Source: Antedon mediterranea
Lineage: Eukaryota > Echinodermata > Crinoidea > Comatulida > Antedonidae
NCBI RefSeq assembly: GCF_964355755.1
Contig: NC_092679.1
Coordinates: 20,326,932-20,390,931, forward strand
DNA: 64,000 bases
Reading direction: 5' to 3'
Shown in pieces: positions 35,823-50,345 of the stretch. Below the pieces are notes generated by a model that saw only the letters and a list, made by a program, of their open reading frames with translations, made no database searches and was not told where the DNA came from. A program made the translations under genes and the position numbers. How positions within the stretch are numbered: the first letter of the stretch is position 1; every line of letters begins with the position of its first letter.

Positions 35823-37573
35823 CAAACACTTTATTGCAAAACTTTAAACAAACCTATTTTCCCTACCTGGATTTTCTGGACTTTTAGTATGTTCATAATA
35901 ATAGGGACCTTATAAAAGAGCATTGTGGTGTAATAAATTCTGTTTCAATTTGTTCAACTATATTTCATATTTTTTCTGTATTAATAGTAGTGGTATTTAT
36001 TGCATGAATGTTTCATGTTGATACTACAATGATTTTAACAAGTGGGTTTTAGAGGCTTTAAAACCACGCGGGAAGTTCAACTGACCGTTTTCACACGTGT
36101 GGCCTATATCTGTTCTATTCTTTATAGTATAGGAAGGGATTTTACTTCTTTTCTTCATACTATCACCCATGAGATGTGGCCTTCTCCATAATTGTTCAGA
36201 CATAACGTATGAAGATTTTAAATGATAGACATACCTATATTTGTCACTTACAAGGTTTTGGATTAAGTCAATGCTAAATGATGACACTTATTATTGGTAA
36301 AGAAATGTTTCCCTGGACAGATATTTGCGAAAGTTACTAGTGACATTTGGCATAATCATCGCCTTCAGGTTCTATCTGAAGGACGAGTGAAAGTTGTTCA
36401 TAATATTTGTTTCAGAAAAGAAAAACATTGAACTCGGTTATCTGGAGTGTGTCCTTAGTAAATCGGTCATCGTCCATTTAGTTTCATATATGCAGTTACT
36501 ATTGTACTTGTAGAGGAATAACAAAATATTATATTTCGACCGTCGTGAGCCACACAATCAATGTTTTTAGTATCTGATCCGATACTTTAGATAGATGCCT
36601 ACATCAACATAGTTTGTGTAGCAAATTAGTATTGGAACTTACAATAGCCATACAATTAGCATTTGCATTCAACAATGAGACACTATCACGTAACATACAC
36701 CGATATTAAAACAGCAGAGATCTGGTAATTTCATCTTTGGAAAAATAACAAAACATTTTTTATATTTGTTTATTCCATTATCGGATTACTAGTTAGGTGC
36801 AATTAAGTAGTTTGCGTAAGTGTGCGCCTTATCCCCGTGTTCTAAGCCCATTCGAGCGTTTATGGCGTCGAACCATGTACAGGTATGCAGGCCTACTGCT
36901 ATGTCTTCAAAGTATTTTTACCTCGTCAATTAGTTGTCATTTCGACACGCTTTGGCATCCAGCTGAATCATAACATTTGTTTTCTGAGTCCTAGTGTAAT
37001 GTTGTATATTCTGTTACTTATGTCGAATACTCACACGTTTTATTACTTTGAATAGGCCTTCACTACGACGCTAGTGATTTGTGTTATTATACTGTGGCTT
37101 AATTACAAGATATTATAACTAGATTTATATCGTCACGTCAACATAGGCATCATCATTAATCATAACAATCACATTTTGTCATCTCTTAATTGCGTTGTAA
37201 CAATTAATATAAATTAAAATTAAAATTAAAATTAAAATATGTGTTAAAACAACAAATTAAATGCAATACAACTCCACATTTCCGCGGCGCGAACCTAGAG
37301 ATATAAGTAAAAAACAATTAAAAAAACATTCTGCAATGAGCACGTCCCCTCCCCTACCTACCCCACTTTGCAGCAGAACTACATCTACGTGTACATATTA
37401 TTTATGTAGAACAACAAATATTTAATAAAACAATTATTTAGAAAATAATGTTAAATGTATAGATCTAATGCTGTTATGATACAAAGATCAAGTGTATGAG
37501 CTTCGTTCAAACTTCCAAACACAATTATCATTAGTACCACTCCTTGTAAAAAAGGACAGCCCTTTTGTGAAGG
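35823..37573 (+). other. Intergenic, no gene seen
   Basis: AT-rich. A short (AATTAA)n-type run lies near 37208-37238. No gene. Confidence 0.3.
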
Positions 37574-37797
37574 GTGTGTGGCGCAGTGTGTTGGACGTTG
37601 GGCTACCGATCGTGAGATCGAGGTTCGAATCCAACTCTGCCGCATTGCTTGTATCCTAGGCAAGATACTTTAATTCGTTTGCCTCTCTCCATCCAGGTGT
37701 ATAAATGGTTACCTGGTTAGAGCAAGACACAACTTTGCGCTGATTACTAGCTGCATTATGGGAGTATGTTTCCATTAGGCGCTATATATATATATTA
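37574..37797 (+). mobile_element. tRNA-derived SINE
   Basis: The head is tRNA-like, with a pol III A box (TGGCGCAGTGTGTTGGACG, 37579-37597) and a B box (GGTTCGAATCC, 37622-37632). A body (CCAGGTGTATAAATGGTTAC) follows, then an end TAGGCGCTATATATATAT. The overall order matches tRNA-type SINEs of invertebrates. The minus-strand frame here is an artefact. Confidence 0.75.
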
Positions 37798-39208
37798 TTA
37801 AGTAGTCGTCTTTATCCATTATTCTATTTCATTGAGGGTTCCGTCAAATTGGGGGAAAAAACCAACATATAGTTTAGCAACGTGGTTGTAGACCGAGGTA
37901 CATTAAGTTCTGTCGGGTAAGTTACATACCGAAAGAACATGAGATAATAGTATGCCTATAGACGCACGGTCCATCATTGTTTTAGGTTTTATTGCTAACA
38001 GCGGATACAAGGCGTTCTGTTGTATGAGATTATTATTAGGATTGGCGCCTTTAACTGTGGTTTGCAAGTCGATAGAGTAGCTCTTTATATAAAATAATAT
38101 CTTGTAATATTCTTTGTTTAATGTTGACGCCATCATAATATTGGACAGCGATAGTTTAGCAATGCTTTTCGTGCAATTAGTGTAGTGCATTATTATCAGC
38201 TGACGTAACGGTATTGATGAATGACCGTCATTAACGTGACGTCATAATGATGTCATATATAAAAAAGGTAAAAGTTTTTTATATGATTTCTAACATGATA
38301 TTTAAGATATATATTTTTAAACAAGCTGGTATCATTATACCACAAGAAAGAGTATTTTACGAAAGTTTTAACTATTTATATTATTCCCAATCGTCTTTAT
38401 GTAAGTTTCTATTCATAATTTATTTTAGTAGAACATTATATCATATAAGACGGTATGTTAAATGTTGACGTTGAGTTCTTAAATATCCTTTAATATATCC
38501 TCATATTTCTCAAATGTAAAATGTGTGTAGGGGGTGGAGGGGGTTGGGGGCTATTGGAACAAAATATAAACCCCTAAACTAGGACGAATAGAAAGAATGC
38601 TATTAAGTTAATATGTTTAAACACTAAGAGAGACTATTTGGAGATAATTGAATATGTTATGGTTAAAATAATATGCATGAATGTTAGTATACGACATTAT
38701 CTGTTGATACAGATATCAATAAACATGTCATAGTCGAGCTAAACAAACATCGTTTATGCAGTAAAATAATTAGTGGCGATTGCGTCAAAGGTCAATTACA
38801 AATTCAATTATTATGCAGACCTACTTATTTTTGTTAAACAGGGTAAGCGCATCTTTGATGACAGTTTTTATAATTTTGCTTATCCTCCGTAGCTCCTGTT
38901 CAATATGCTGTTTATGTCGAAAGATTTTAAATAATAAATTAAGATTAGAATAAATTGTTTTTAAAATAGGCATATTTTTCAAAATTTAGACATAGGACAG
39001 CAAATGATACAGATAGAATGTTCAAATTTCGCTTTGTGTAAAAAAGTTGCACTTAGAGGACCTCCACACACGAGGAACATATTTAACGCATACCCACCAC
39101 CGAAATATACCCATCTTTGATCTTGTACCACAAAATACTGCGTTTTTGTTGTTCGCGAAGTCCCTGGCGTAATTCGCTTAAAATCTAGTATCGGATGCTC
39201 TCACTTGA
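37798..39208 (+). other. Intergenic, no gene seen
   Basis: No supported gene. A G-rich run (GGGGGTGGAGGGGGTTGGGG) lies near 38530. Confidence 0.3.
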
Positions 39209-39524
39209 TTGGTTCCCACTAGAGACGCAAGCCGAGGACGAGACCCAACGCAAGGACGAGACGTAACGAAAGCAGGACGTAGATACAACGTAAGCAAGTT
39301 GACAAATGACAAGCGACAGGAGGAATATTGCTTGTTCAAATCACTTAATGCTTGGTTCCCACTAGGACAAAATGCGAGAATGTAGACGTAATTCGCAAGG
39401 GAGTTGACTTGTAATTGGTCGACTCACTTACGTTGCGTTACATCCTTGCGTCTGTAGCGGAAACCAAGATTTACGTTGCGCTTACAACACGTGCCTGCGT
39501 TGTGTCTCTAGTGGGAACCAAGTT
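39209..39524. mobile_element. MITE family B, a partial copy followed by a full copy
   Basis: A partial copy starts TTGGTTCCCACTAGAGACGC at 39209. A second runs from CTTGGTTCCCACTAGGAC (39351) to CTCTAGTGGGAACCAAG (39524) with internal words GTAATTGGTCGACTCACTTA and GTTGCGTTAC. The adjacent copies suggest nested or tandem insertion. Confidence 0.7.
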
Positions 39525-39966
39525 CAATTGTGTTATATTGTTGATAGAAAAACTTAATAACATTATCTAATATGTTGATCTTGTCGATCATCACGCGACA
39601 ATAATCGTGTAACTCACCACATTACTGTTAAATACCACACCAGGTTAAGTTATGATTTACCGACAACATTAATGTAATTATGTCTATAATAGCCGTTAGA
39701 AAAATTTGACACAATTCTGTGACACTATGATAGGTTTAACGGGTGTTGCTGATGTGATAATTCAGGCTGTTGAAGAAAGGCCTCATTGGATTTACGAGGA
39801 AGATTAGCAGACACGCGGCTGCCGCGCGAACAACTTGTGTTTTTACGCGGAATACGGCTACGGCAAAATGTAAAGGGGTATAATAAAATAATGTAGATAA
39901 TAATGGTAGATTCAAAATAGTCGCGCGAAAAAATCGGCTTAACGTTCACGATGGAGTTGTAAACCT

Positions 39967-40123
39967 AAAGCTTTGTTCACACTAGCGACGCAACGCAAGG
40001 ACGTAACGCAACGTAAGTGATTTGACCAATCGCAAGCGATGGATTATTCGAAGAATGGCTTGTCATTGCGCTTGCGTTGAGCGTACGTCCTTGCGTTGTG
40101 TCTCTAGTGGAAACCACGCTTTA
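39967..40123. mobile_element. MITE family B, copy near 40 kb
   Basis: Ends AAAGCTTTGTTCACACTAGC and CTCTAGTGGAAACCACGCTTT, inverted. Core words ACGCAACGTAAGTGATTTGA, CCAATCGCAAGCGATGGATT. About 157 bases. Confidence 0.75.
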
Positions 40124-40535
40124 GAAATCGTGTTTAATTTTTAAGGATTGGAAAAGCATGTCAGCTCTAAAGGTATCATAATTGTCTTATTGTTGTTCTT
40201 ATTACTTTAATAACACGTTTCACGCACGTCAATATCTCGTTCAATTCAAGCGCGTTCATTTGAAACTAATTTTCTTTAGCGTTCAGTTAGAAATAACGCA
40301 AGTTATGAACACGCTAAGAAAACAATCAACACATATGTCATCATCTTTTGTTATCATTTTTGTTGTGGCCGTATATACTTTCAATTATGGAACGCTTATG
40401 AGATAACAATAATATTTCATTACATACCTTCAAAGATGTATTTCCGATAATAAACGAATGAAAGACGTTGAAATTATATATATATATAATATTAATAACG
40501 TATTTTGGTCACCAATGAATAATATCCATAGAATT

Positions 40536-41570
40536 GAGAATAGACTAAAGCCAAAACAAGTGAGAATAGACAAAGGCCAAAACAAGTGAGAATAGACAAA
40601 AGCCAAAACAAGTGAGTATAGACTAAAGTCAAAACAAGTGAGAATATACTAAAGCCAAAACAAGGGAGTATAGACTAAAGCCAAAACAAGTGAGAATAGA
40701 CTAAAGTCAAAACAAGTGAGAATAGACAAAGGCCAAAACAAGTGAGAATAGACTAAAGTCAAAACAAGTGAGAATAGACTAAATCCAAAACAAGTGAGTA
40801 TAGACTAAATCCAAAACAAGTGAGTATAGACTAAAGTCAAAACAAGTGAGAATAGACTAAAGCCAAAACAAGTGAGAATAGACTAAATCCAAAACAAGTG
40901 AGAATATACTAAAGCCAAAGCAAGTGAGAATAGACCGTAAAGCCAAAACAAGTGAGAATAGACTAAAGTCAAAACAAGTGAGAAATAGACTAAAGCCAAA
41001 ACAAGTAGGCCTAAGAATAGACTAAAGCCAAAACAAGTGAGAAATAGACTAAAGTCAAAACAAGTGAGAAATAGACTAAAGTCAAAACAAGTGAGAAATA
41101 GACTAAAGTCAAAACAAGTGAGAATAGACCGTAAAGCCAAAACAAGTGAGTATAGACTAAAGTCAAAAACAAGTGAGTATAGACTAAAGTCAAAAACAAG
41201 TGAGAATAGACTAAAGCCAAAACAAGTGAGAATAGACTAAAGTCAAAACAAGTGAGAATAGACTAAAGTCAAAACAAGTGAGTATAGACTAAAGTCAAAA
41301 CAAGTGAGAAATAGACTAAAGTCAAAACAAGTGAGAAATAGACTAAAGTCAAAACAAGTGAGAATAGACTAAAGTCAAAACAAGGGAGTATAGACTAAAG
41401 TCAAAACAAGTGAGAATAGACTAAAGTCAAGACAAGTGAGAAATAGACTAAAGTCAAAACAAGTGAGAATAGACTAAAGTCAAAACAAGTGAGAAATAGA
41501 CTAAAGTCAAAACAAGTGAGAATAGACTTAAGTCAAAACAAGTGAGAAATAGACTAAAGCCAAAACAAGT
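40536..41570. repeat. 1.03-kb minisatellite, about 26-base unit, some 40 copies
   Basis: The unit is close to GAGAATAGACTAAAGTCAAA plus ACAAGT. Variants alternate between AAAGCC and AAAGTC, GAGAATA and GAGTATA, and GAATAG and GAAATAG. One unit carries an inserted GGCCTAA near 41008. The open frames on both strands here reflect the period, not genes. Confidence 0.95.
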
Positions 41571-44500
41571 AAGGACAACAGCCCATCTTAAAAATTTCGT
41601 GATAATAAATTTAATGAAATATTTTGAACTAACGAACAATTTGCAAGTCTCGCTACAAAAACTATTTTTTTACCCTTGTCTTTTTTGTTGTTGCCGTGTT
41701 TGTGGTTATCATTGTTTTCTTGTTCGTTCTTTTGGTTGTTGGTTGTTTTTTTTTTTTTTTGCCGTTACATTTGTTGCCGTTACATTTGTTGCCGTTATTT
41801 TTGCTGCCGTTACATTTGTTGCCGTTGCTTTTGGTTGGTGACATTTATGTTTTTGGTACTCTTCTAAAATGAAACATTCTTAACAATGGTCATATATTAC
41901 ATAAACGTTTGTAGGACGGATAGCCTACGCAAGAATAAAACCAGATCATATCGAAAATAACCGTTTGTTAATTACTCTTGTTTGGTAAAACACAGGTGGG
42001 GTGATAATTATGGCGAGAACTTGATAGTTTGGTTGAATTCCATTCATTCCACACTCTCCATAATTAGTATTCTCTACGAACCTATCAATTTAACGAATGA
42101 CACATGCAATTACCACGTAACTTATCAGACAAAATAATCACATTGGAAATTAAGTATTTGGCCGTATACGTCCATTACTTTACTAATTGAGGTTTCTACG
42201 AATGAATTGTTTTCGTGATATTTTGAAAAAATTAAGTAAATAACTAAAATTCCGTGACATATTTTTTTTTTCACTTTGTGGGTAACGCTCACTTTTATTA
42301 GCTTATTTGTCTTGTTTTTTCAAATATCTTATCAGTTTTTATTTATCATTGTAGATTTATTATAGGCCTACATTTTATTTATTTTTTATATACAATGGAA
42401 GCAACGTAGCGCATATAACGCATGCGTACGCGCGCTTAAAATTCAAAATTTATTTTCTATGAAATTCGAGTACGTTTCAGCCAATTTAAGCGTTTAAAAA
42501 ATTGCCATGAGTGCGCAGATTTGTGTGCGCACACTGCACGTTAAACATTAATGCACGTGGACATGCGAGTGTGAACAACGTCTCCCAGTCGAGATTCGAA
42601 CCCGGGCGTTTGAATTGGTAATTATGGTCCACTTGTTTATTACATTTTATTTATACTTTGACATAATTTATTAAATGCATGCTAAACATATTTTTTTACA
42701 TTTTCATATCTTGTTATTTGTTCAATATCACCTTATGTAAAAAAAATCTATTCTCGTATATTAGCATATTTAGTCGACTGAACGAATATATAGGCTACTA
42801 AACATTTTGTTTATATTTTCTTGTAGTATTTAATATATTATGTACAAAATTTGCAATGTTTGCAAGTCTTCACATTTGCAAATGTTTTAAAACATTATTA
42901 TCGTATTGTTAGGACATTTATTCATAGACTACTACGAGATAAGTGGCTCAAAATGTATATAGCCGCGTGACTTAGTGAACTTTAGCGAACGAGGAATAAT
43001 TTTTCGCTCATCCAATTCAGTAATTTGTCGCGAGGTTATTCATACCACCTACTAATCCTTGTTACTAATTTTTTTGTTTTTATCTAGCGTAATCATTCCC
43101 AAAATAGCCGGTGTTGAATAAATACATGTGCTAATATTACCTAGGCCTATGAAATTAGGTTGGATGATTCGCTGGAAATACTTTACTGCTTCGACAGTAG
43201 TCGTAATCCGCAATTTGCCATCTATATTTCGAAGCCTATTATATAAAATACTGAGCCTGTTTTTATCGAAGATAAGCACTTATTTTGTCACAATTATAAC
43301 CAAATATAGATGAGGATGAACTTGTTCGTAAGTAGTGTACGGTATTACACGGTATTAGGATGGGTAATTGGAATGAGCGCGTACAGTGTGGTTAGCCAAT
43401 GAGATCCCACTAGATTAGCGGCGATTCAGTAATATACTGTACTGTATAATGTACACAGATTTTGATTATTTTTTCTAAAAATATGTGTCGAAACTGCTAT
43501 TTGTGTAGAGTATTAAAAACATATCTCTAACGGAAGTTTTGATGTTATGATTTTGATCTTTTTCTATTTTTATATAAACTCCTTTAAAAGATTGGGATCA
43601 ATATATATATCAACCAAACAAACTTCTATGTATCTTACTTTCTATGTAATAGCTGCATGTTATCAATGTAAATTATACTTGACCTTGAGTCAAATTTATC
43701 AACCAGACTTAGGCAAATATATTTTGCTTACTAAGTCAGATTGCAAAGTAACCTAAGAAAATATTTTCACGTATTTTTCTTGAATCGTAAGTGACAAAGT
43801 TCTGTAGGATAAAAAGAACTGATTTTGATAAAATAAAGCCTATGTTTTTCACTTAAGCACTTCTGACTTAAGCAAAAAAAAAATTTTCATTTTTTAAAGG
43901 AATGATTCTGGATAAAAATCCAGGTGAAGAGAGAGAAAGCGAGGACTCGGTTAACAACCACAAATAAAGTTTTAAAGAATTGCACAAAATAACTGAAATG
44001 TAATTTATGATAAAGTAGGCCTATAAATTTATGTTCTTAAGGATCTTTCACACGACGAAAAGTCGCGGTAAGCGCAATCTGACGCGCACCTGAACTGGAG
44101 CCGGACTTGACCAGAACAAGTGTAAACGACCCTTAAAGACGCTTAAACCGTCATTTTTGCGCAACCAAAGTGCAATCACTCCCATGTGAATACACCCCTT
44201 CACCTACTTATAACCAAATTGTTTCTCTAATAAGATTTGGATAATATAATTACGTTCAGACATAAGATTGGCTTGAGGGTCCGTGTTAGGACAAGATTGG
44301 GATTGATAACGGTCTTCTGCGCAGGTTTTGAAACCCAAAGCGTGCGCCAGCCAGGTGAAGCCATTGTAGGTGTCAATTAATAATGATTAGATACTTGGCC
44401 GACTCGATTGGTATAACCATAGGAATTACCCTAATTCATGTAGGCTATATGAATGAACTTAAAGCTAGGCTTAAGAATAATATTCTGCACTGCTTATAAT

Positions 44501-47002
44501 ATTAATACAATCATGTGTATAACTATTTATAAATTTAAAAAAAAAATTTAAATTGCTGTCAAATGTTTTCGATCTTTTTCTTTAAACAAAAATAACCAAA
44601 CTTTAAAATTCCTTCTTAAAAGATAATATTCTAATATTTAATATTGTAAAACCTATGTTGGTATGTATAGGCCTATATTTCTAATGCCTCTCTGCTTCGT
44701 GCTCGCTTGTCGGTTGTGGTATGTTGATATCATAATAATCAGATACGAAAGAGATGTGTTACATCTTATAAATGTGTATAGTATCACAAAAAGTATGCGT
44801 CCAATGTACGCGCTCGAGACGCAAGATAGCTATGTCAAGGTCGTGTATTAGTATTTTAAGCGATGGTTAGGCCCTAAATCAGGTTACCCTGGCTATTCTG
44901 ACGCTACCAGGGACAGGGGATGTTGCAGCCCCTATACCCCCTACACACCACTAGCACATTTTAAATAATGCGATTCCACTCTGTTGGAGTAAGAGGTCAC
45001 TCTTGCGAGGAGTGTGCTTAAAGGACCACTGTGAAATTCACTCCTCGCAGATTGAACTAATTTACATCATTTCAGACAATATTTTAACCACTCTAAATTA
45101 GTTTGAAATGTGTGCTTAAACAACACTCATTAATGATTTTCACTCATGATAGAGTGAACTACTTCAAGCAATTAAATCATTTCAAACAATTTTAATCACT
45201 CTAAAAAAGTGAAAACTTAGTCAGTTTTAATCTAAACAGCGAGTATTATTTTCACTCGTTTAGTAAGGTTGTAGGATAGAGAGCCGGGAGCTAAGAATGT
45301 CTGAAATAGTAATATTTTTGAGTACCATTTAAATCGGTAAAACTTAAATATTTTATGTAACCAATCTGTCAACAGTCATTAGTGTTAATTATGTCGCATG
45401 TGGTGTACTTTGTGGTACTATGCCCACGTGTCAAAAATGTCAACCCATAGACCTATATTATATTTAGGCCAGGCTGCAAAGAGAGGTTGAATCAAAAATA
45501 TTAACTTAATTTATTATGTGTGTATTTATTTGTTCTGGCTTACAGCTTTGCGGTCAGGATTCTATTAACATAACATCTTTAAATTCTGGTATTCCTGGAC
45601 GATTAGTTTGGAACGGGCAGACGATCAAGATTACGCGGGCGATAATGGGGAGATGATAAATAATGCAAAAGAAAAGAATGTGAGGATGATGCGGAGAATG
45701 AATGAGAGATAGATTACAATGATTGTAGTGATTACATTATAAAAATAATTATGATTAAGAGAGTGATTAATTGTGATATTGGAGTTGATTTTGACGAAAA
45801 TGTATTGCTTGGACGATTACTGTACCGAAATGACAATGAAGATTACGTTATTAGTTATTAATATAGGGCCTAATACACTAATGAAGATTGTCCTAGTAAT
45901 GAAGATCTCCGTGTTGATTTGCGGAAGTCTTAATGTTATATAATCTAAACCGACAACTATTCGTTTACAATTTCATTCACAAATTGTATAAACTCTCTCT
46001 TGGGTAAATTGAGATTACTGATATGGAACTATTACGTTAGATTCGAACCTCTGAGATGACACGGTTAAATGGTTGTTTTCTTTAGGGTCAATCGATACCG
46101 TAGATCTATTATAAAACGACATTAGAGATGGCAATCTCTCCGTAGAGGAATGGAACGTAATCCTTCTGTTGATTTTCTACAGCCTAGCCCATCTGTTTTA
46201 CGCCCGTATAAGCAAACCACGCTAGCATACTGTAATCCTGGCGTACGAGGACCACTTTAAAATATTATTAGGTGTCATGTTGAAGCGTAAGTTGTGTTTT
46301 ATCACCTGTGTGTTTATGTACATTCGGTTTGTTTAACTGACCTACAAAATTACACTGTACACCTCACAGATGCAACGCCTTGCTGCAGAACAGAAACAAA
46401 AATGTGAAACTTTAATTAATCATGGACTAATAGTAATCTATATTAATAATCTAATCAACATATTATTTTATGATTGCGTACCGTACAACATCGAGGACGT
46501 TAGTTACTGTTTTTACCACAACAATTTTTTGTTTGATGTGTGTAAACTCTGGAGTTTTGCCAGGTGATGTGAAGAGGTAAGAGAAACTGCAGTCAGTTTA
46601 ATCTACACGCGTTTAATCTACACGCGTTTAATCTAAACGCGTTTAATCTACATGCGTTTAGTACAGTACGAGTATTTATGAAACAATTCGGCAAAGACGG
46701 AATGTGTGCATTGTGATTAATGCTATATGATTAAAAGTAGTTAACGCTATGTAATCACCGTTGTGGACTATTACATAGTTGATGTTGAACTAATCGAACT
46801 GTATTCTCGTTAGGTAAGTTTATTACCAGTTCATTAACACAATGTTCACCTTAACTTATTATCGTTGACTTAGAAATCAATGGTGTGCATTATTAGACTT
46901 ATACTCTACATTTTGAGCATTACTAGTGTCATGCTATTCATTTTTTGGACATTTTTTTTAAAAGAAAAATCTCTGTACTTTGTAGTATACAGTAGTAATA
47001 TT
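41571..47002 (+). other. Intergenic with small tandem repeats
   Basis: No supported gene. 41758-41835 holds a 15-base tandem (GCCGTTACATTTGTT). A tRNA-like B box on the minus strand (GGTTCGAATCTC, near 42593) suggests a SINE scrap. 44990-45255 contains irregular repeats of a GTTTGAAAT...CACTCTAAA type. 46601-46662 is a 15-base tandem of four units (GTTTAATCTACACGC). Confidence 0.45.
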
Positions 47003-47160
47003 AAGCTTATTTCTACACTGTCAAACTTTATGTGACAAAAAAATGTGATGTGCCCACACGATGATGTCACATAACTACCATATTAGGGCACATCACCCTT
47101 TTTATTTTGTAAAACTTGTTTGACCATGGAGGTCCATGGTTTGATAGTGTAGACAGAGCA
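47003..47160. mobile_element. Palindromic MITE family A, copy 4
   Basis: Ends TTCTACACTGTCAAACTTTA and TTTGATAGTGTAGACAGAGC, inverted. Near the right end an extra small palindrome, CCATGGAGGTCCATGG, interrupts the arm. Confidence 0.8.
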
Positions 47161-49910
47161 TTATTCAAGCTTCATTGCCGTCACTCATGGTGCCCGGATT
47201 TCATACGGCTAGGCCTGTCTTGGGAACAATAAACAGTCACTTCCCACTACAACCATTCTCGCACATACTATTTTTTAAATACGTTATGTCAGCTGTTTGG
47301 TAGAATGGTTACACGTTTAGCCCACTAATCGTAAATACAATGGCTAGCGTGTTGAAATATCTGGTTCAAATCTATCTAGTTCCTCTCGACATAAAACTGC
47401 CACACAGTTTATATAGTGTCATACGATAATCGCCTATTATTAAGTACTCGCTGTGTGTAGAGACCTATATTTGATGCTTATAAGCTGACCTAGGTACGTG
47501 GTACGGCAATATTCCATTAGCCATAAGATTAGTAGGTAATTTACCTCTATGACGAGGAAAGGCATTCTCTGTTGACCACATTCCTGTTTAAACGACAAGC
47601 ATAATACTGTAAAATACAACTATCACACTACCAAATCATATAAACATAAATATAGATGCATGTATATATCTATAGGATGTAAAACATACGAGAAAAACAT
47701 TTTTAATTAACGTAAATCATGTTTTAAAACTATGGACTACGACTGCAATTTGTTTTAGTTCAATGCCCATTTTATCTACACGTATATGTGTGCAATAAAT
47801 ATCAGAAATGATATTAATGAGATGTAAAATGCGTTTGTGTTGCTTATGCGTTCTTATTCAATATCCATCTCCGACTTATCTTGCGTTCGAAATTTTATTA
47901 TTCGACAAAAGCAACCAGTGATGTGTTTTTAGGCGTACATTGACCATTATTTTCTACCACTTTATCCACTGGATCTATAACATGGTATATGTTTCAATTG
48001 ACCCTTTGGCGTAACGTTTAGGCCTACTCTCTCTTTGTCACTCAGCGCGGCTCACCCACAATTATTATCTTCCTAAAAGTTTTTGTACAAATTGCTCATT
48101 GTTGGCGCTATAGAACAACGAGCAAACGAGACATTTTTGGCAGTTTGATTGTTTATCATATTTTGAGTCGGCTGTAGTGTATAGTTCTTTAAAGTATCTT
48201 TTGGCGGTAATAATTGTTGTATCGTCTGCTTTAGGTTTTTTTTCTGAATTTCCTAGCGGAATTTTTTGTCTGTTAAAATGAGTTCTGCGAATGTATTTAG
48301 CCTATTTTTTGTAATACTCAAAACCAAAGAGGGTTTTATTCACCTAGAAAGGTTTGACACCATTTTCAGTAGAAAATAAAATAGATATTTAATAGTTTAA
48401 TGCACGTAGATTATTCCTGAATAGTATCCATATGACGACGAAGCTAGAAGGCTACTTGATCTGCTAAACCATTCCTATTATGGAAACATATTTACGATCA
48501 TATTTAGGCCTACATCGATTTATAATCTCACTAGGAATTTTATGGCGCACTTTTAGTTTGGCGCCAAATTGTGGATGTGTTTTTGAACGACTGTTTCGAG
48601 CCTTTTAAGGAAATCTTAGTGACAAATCAATAATTATGCACGAGTGATTCATTTAAAAGAATAATTTTCCATTTTAGATTTATTACATAATTTATTAATT
48701 CAATTTTTTAAGATGTAAAAATAAGTGGTTGCTTGACATTTATCTTTTCAATTTTTGTATGTTATGGTGTTGCTAGGCCTGGCTTATTATGATGGTAAAA
48801 AAAAAAAGAAAATACGAAACAAACAGAACTCAACTAAAATGTATTAATTGAATCATAAATCCCTCCTAAATATGTTACACTTTTCTAACTGTTCTGTTTT
48901 TGTTTCTTTTTTTAGCGCAATTCATCGATCACTATTTTACCCAGGCGCGCTGAATAAAAAGAAAGAAAATGTAGTAAAAGAACATAATCAAAGGTTTGTA
49001 CATCATTTAATTACATTTCTTTTAAATTATGTTACAATTTATATACAATTTTTTCCAAAATGTTCGTTAGACATTGACGATGTTGTTATTATGGAGCCAC
49101 ATAAAATATCAAAAAACAACCGCTTGTCTCATTCTCAATGTTTATTGGGTTTTCCACAAACTATAGTTTTTAGTGGACTTCTTACCACAAGCCCCTTGGT
49201 TTTTCCTGTAGGTCTATTTCTCCTTTTTAATATTTGTTTTACTCCTTTTTTATGTGTTTTGTTATTAGATGAATAACGAGAAAATTGATCAAAATTGTTC
49301 AATTTTCTCGTCACTCTGAATGTGTATTGGTACCACAAAGTTGTATATTTTTATTACCTGAAGTTAATTGTCACAGACCATGGAAACAGATTGGCAATAA
49401 TATCATTTTGTGTGTGCATTATTCACTCCTTAAAGTAGCCTATACTAATTGTCGACAAATTGTAAACATCGTAAACAATTCTCCAGTGTGTAAAAATTTA
49501 TGGTTCGTGTGGACATCAATTGCGAATCTCATAAATATTCATAGTTATTTTAAGTGCTTAAAAAAAAAATATTGATATGGTGAAAGAAATGTTCTTAATT
49601 TGATATTATTTTGGATATAACTAGTATGAAGTATAATTGGTTGGGGGTTTTCGTTCCTATAGAGAATAGTTGCATTTTATGTCGGTGTATGATAAATCTT
49701 ACATTCGATGCGCATCGGAAAAGATAAGGTTTCGTCGTAAAATTACTTTTCGTTGTGTTTCGCTAAACAACTAGGGTTAAACCAAGTTTTCTTTCATACT
49801 TTTACGGGATCATTTTTCACTCTTCCAATATGGATATTCGGAACACTAGAGAGGGTATTCCGTATCAGAGAGGGCACTAATATCAAGGAAAGTGCTAGGC
49901 CTACTGCATT
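47161..49910 (+). other. Intergenic, no convincing gene
   Basis: 47287-47390 has weak pol III-like boxes (TTTGGTAGAATGG and GGTTCAAATCT), perhaps an old SINE. The longest frame (48848-49276, 142 codons) is hydrophobic and low in complexity, with no motif. A 13-bp-stem hairpin (ACGAGAAAATTGA and its complement) lies at 49276-49311. Confidence 0.35.
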
Positions 49911-50345
49911 CTTAACCAACAGTAAATAGTAGAGCTGTACTAGTACCGCATATACGTACTCAGATAGTACGTATACTGTAGTTCTCGCACTGCTCCGAAT
50001 AAAATATCGCATACAGTAGAAGTACAGGAGTACAGTGTACTCGCTCGCACTTATCTGAATACTAATAAAATGTACATAATATCGCATACAATAGAAGTAC
50101 AGTGTACTAGTACTCACTCGCACTTTTTCTGAATACTAATAAATGTACACAATATCGCATACAGTTGAAGTACAGTAGTTCTGTACTGCTAGTACCTGCT
50201 CGCACTACTCTGAATACCACACAACAATCTTAATATCGCACACAGTAGAGTACTGCTAAACTCGCACTTTTGAATACTAAAAAAATGTACATAGTATCGC
50301 AGTACAATACTGATTATAATACTGTACTCGCTCGCACTGTTGTTA
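49911..50345. repeat. Irregular tandem repeat, unit about 70-95 bases
   Basis: About five diverged units with the order AATATCGCATACAGTAGAAG, TACAGTGTACT, CTCGCTCGCACT and GAATACTAATAAAATGTACA. Within each, GTAC words are dense. No coding role. The minus-strand frame at 49794-50123 is an artefact. Confidence 0.7.

Noticed and set aside
40536-41570. CRISPR-like array
   Set aside because: There are no unique spacers; the units are contiguous and the window is eukaryotic.
40883-41639. Several long open frames on both strands
   Set aside because: They arise from the period of the minisatellite; there is no start context, splice signal or domain.
47287-47390. tRNA gene
   Set aside because: A and B box-like words are present but no cloverleaf forms; at best an old SINE.
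48848-49276. 142-codon hydrophobic frame
   Set aside because: AT-driven composition, no motif or splice context, and no homologous copy in the window.
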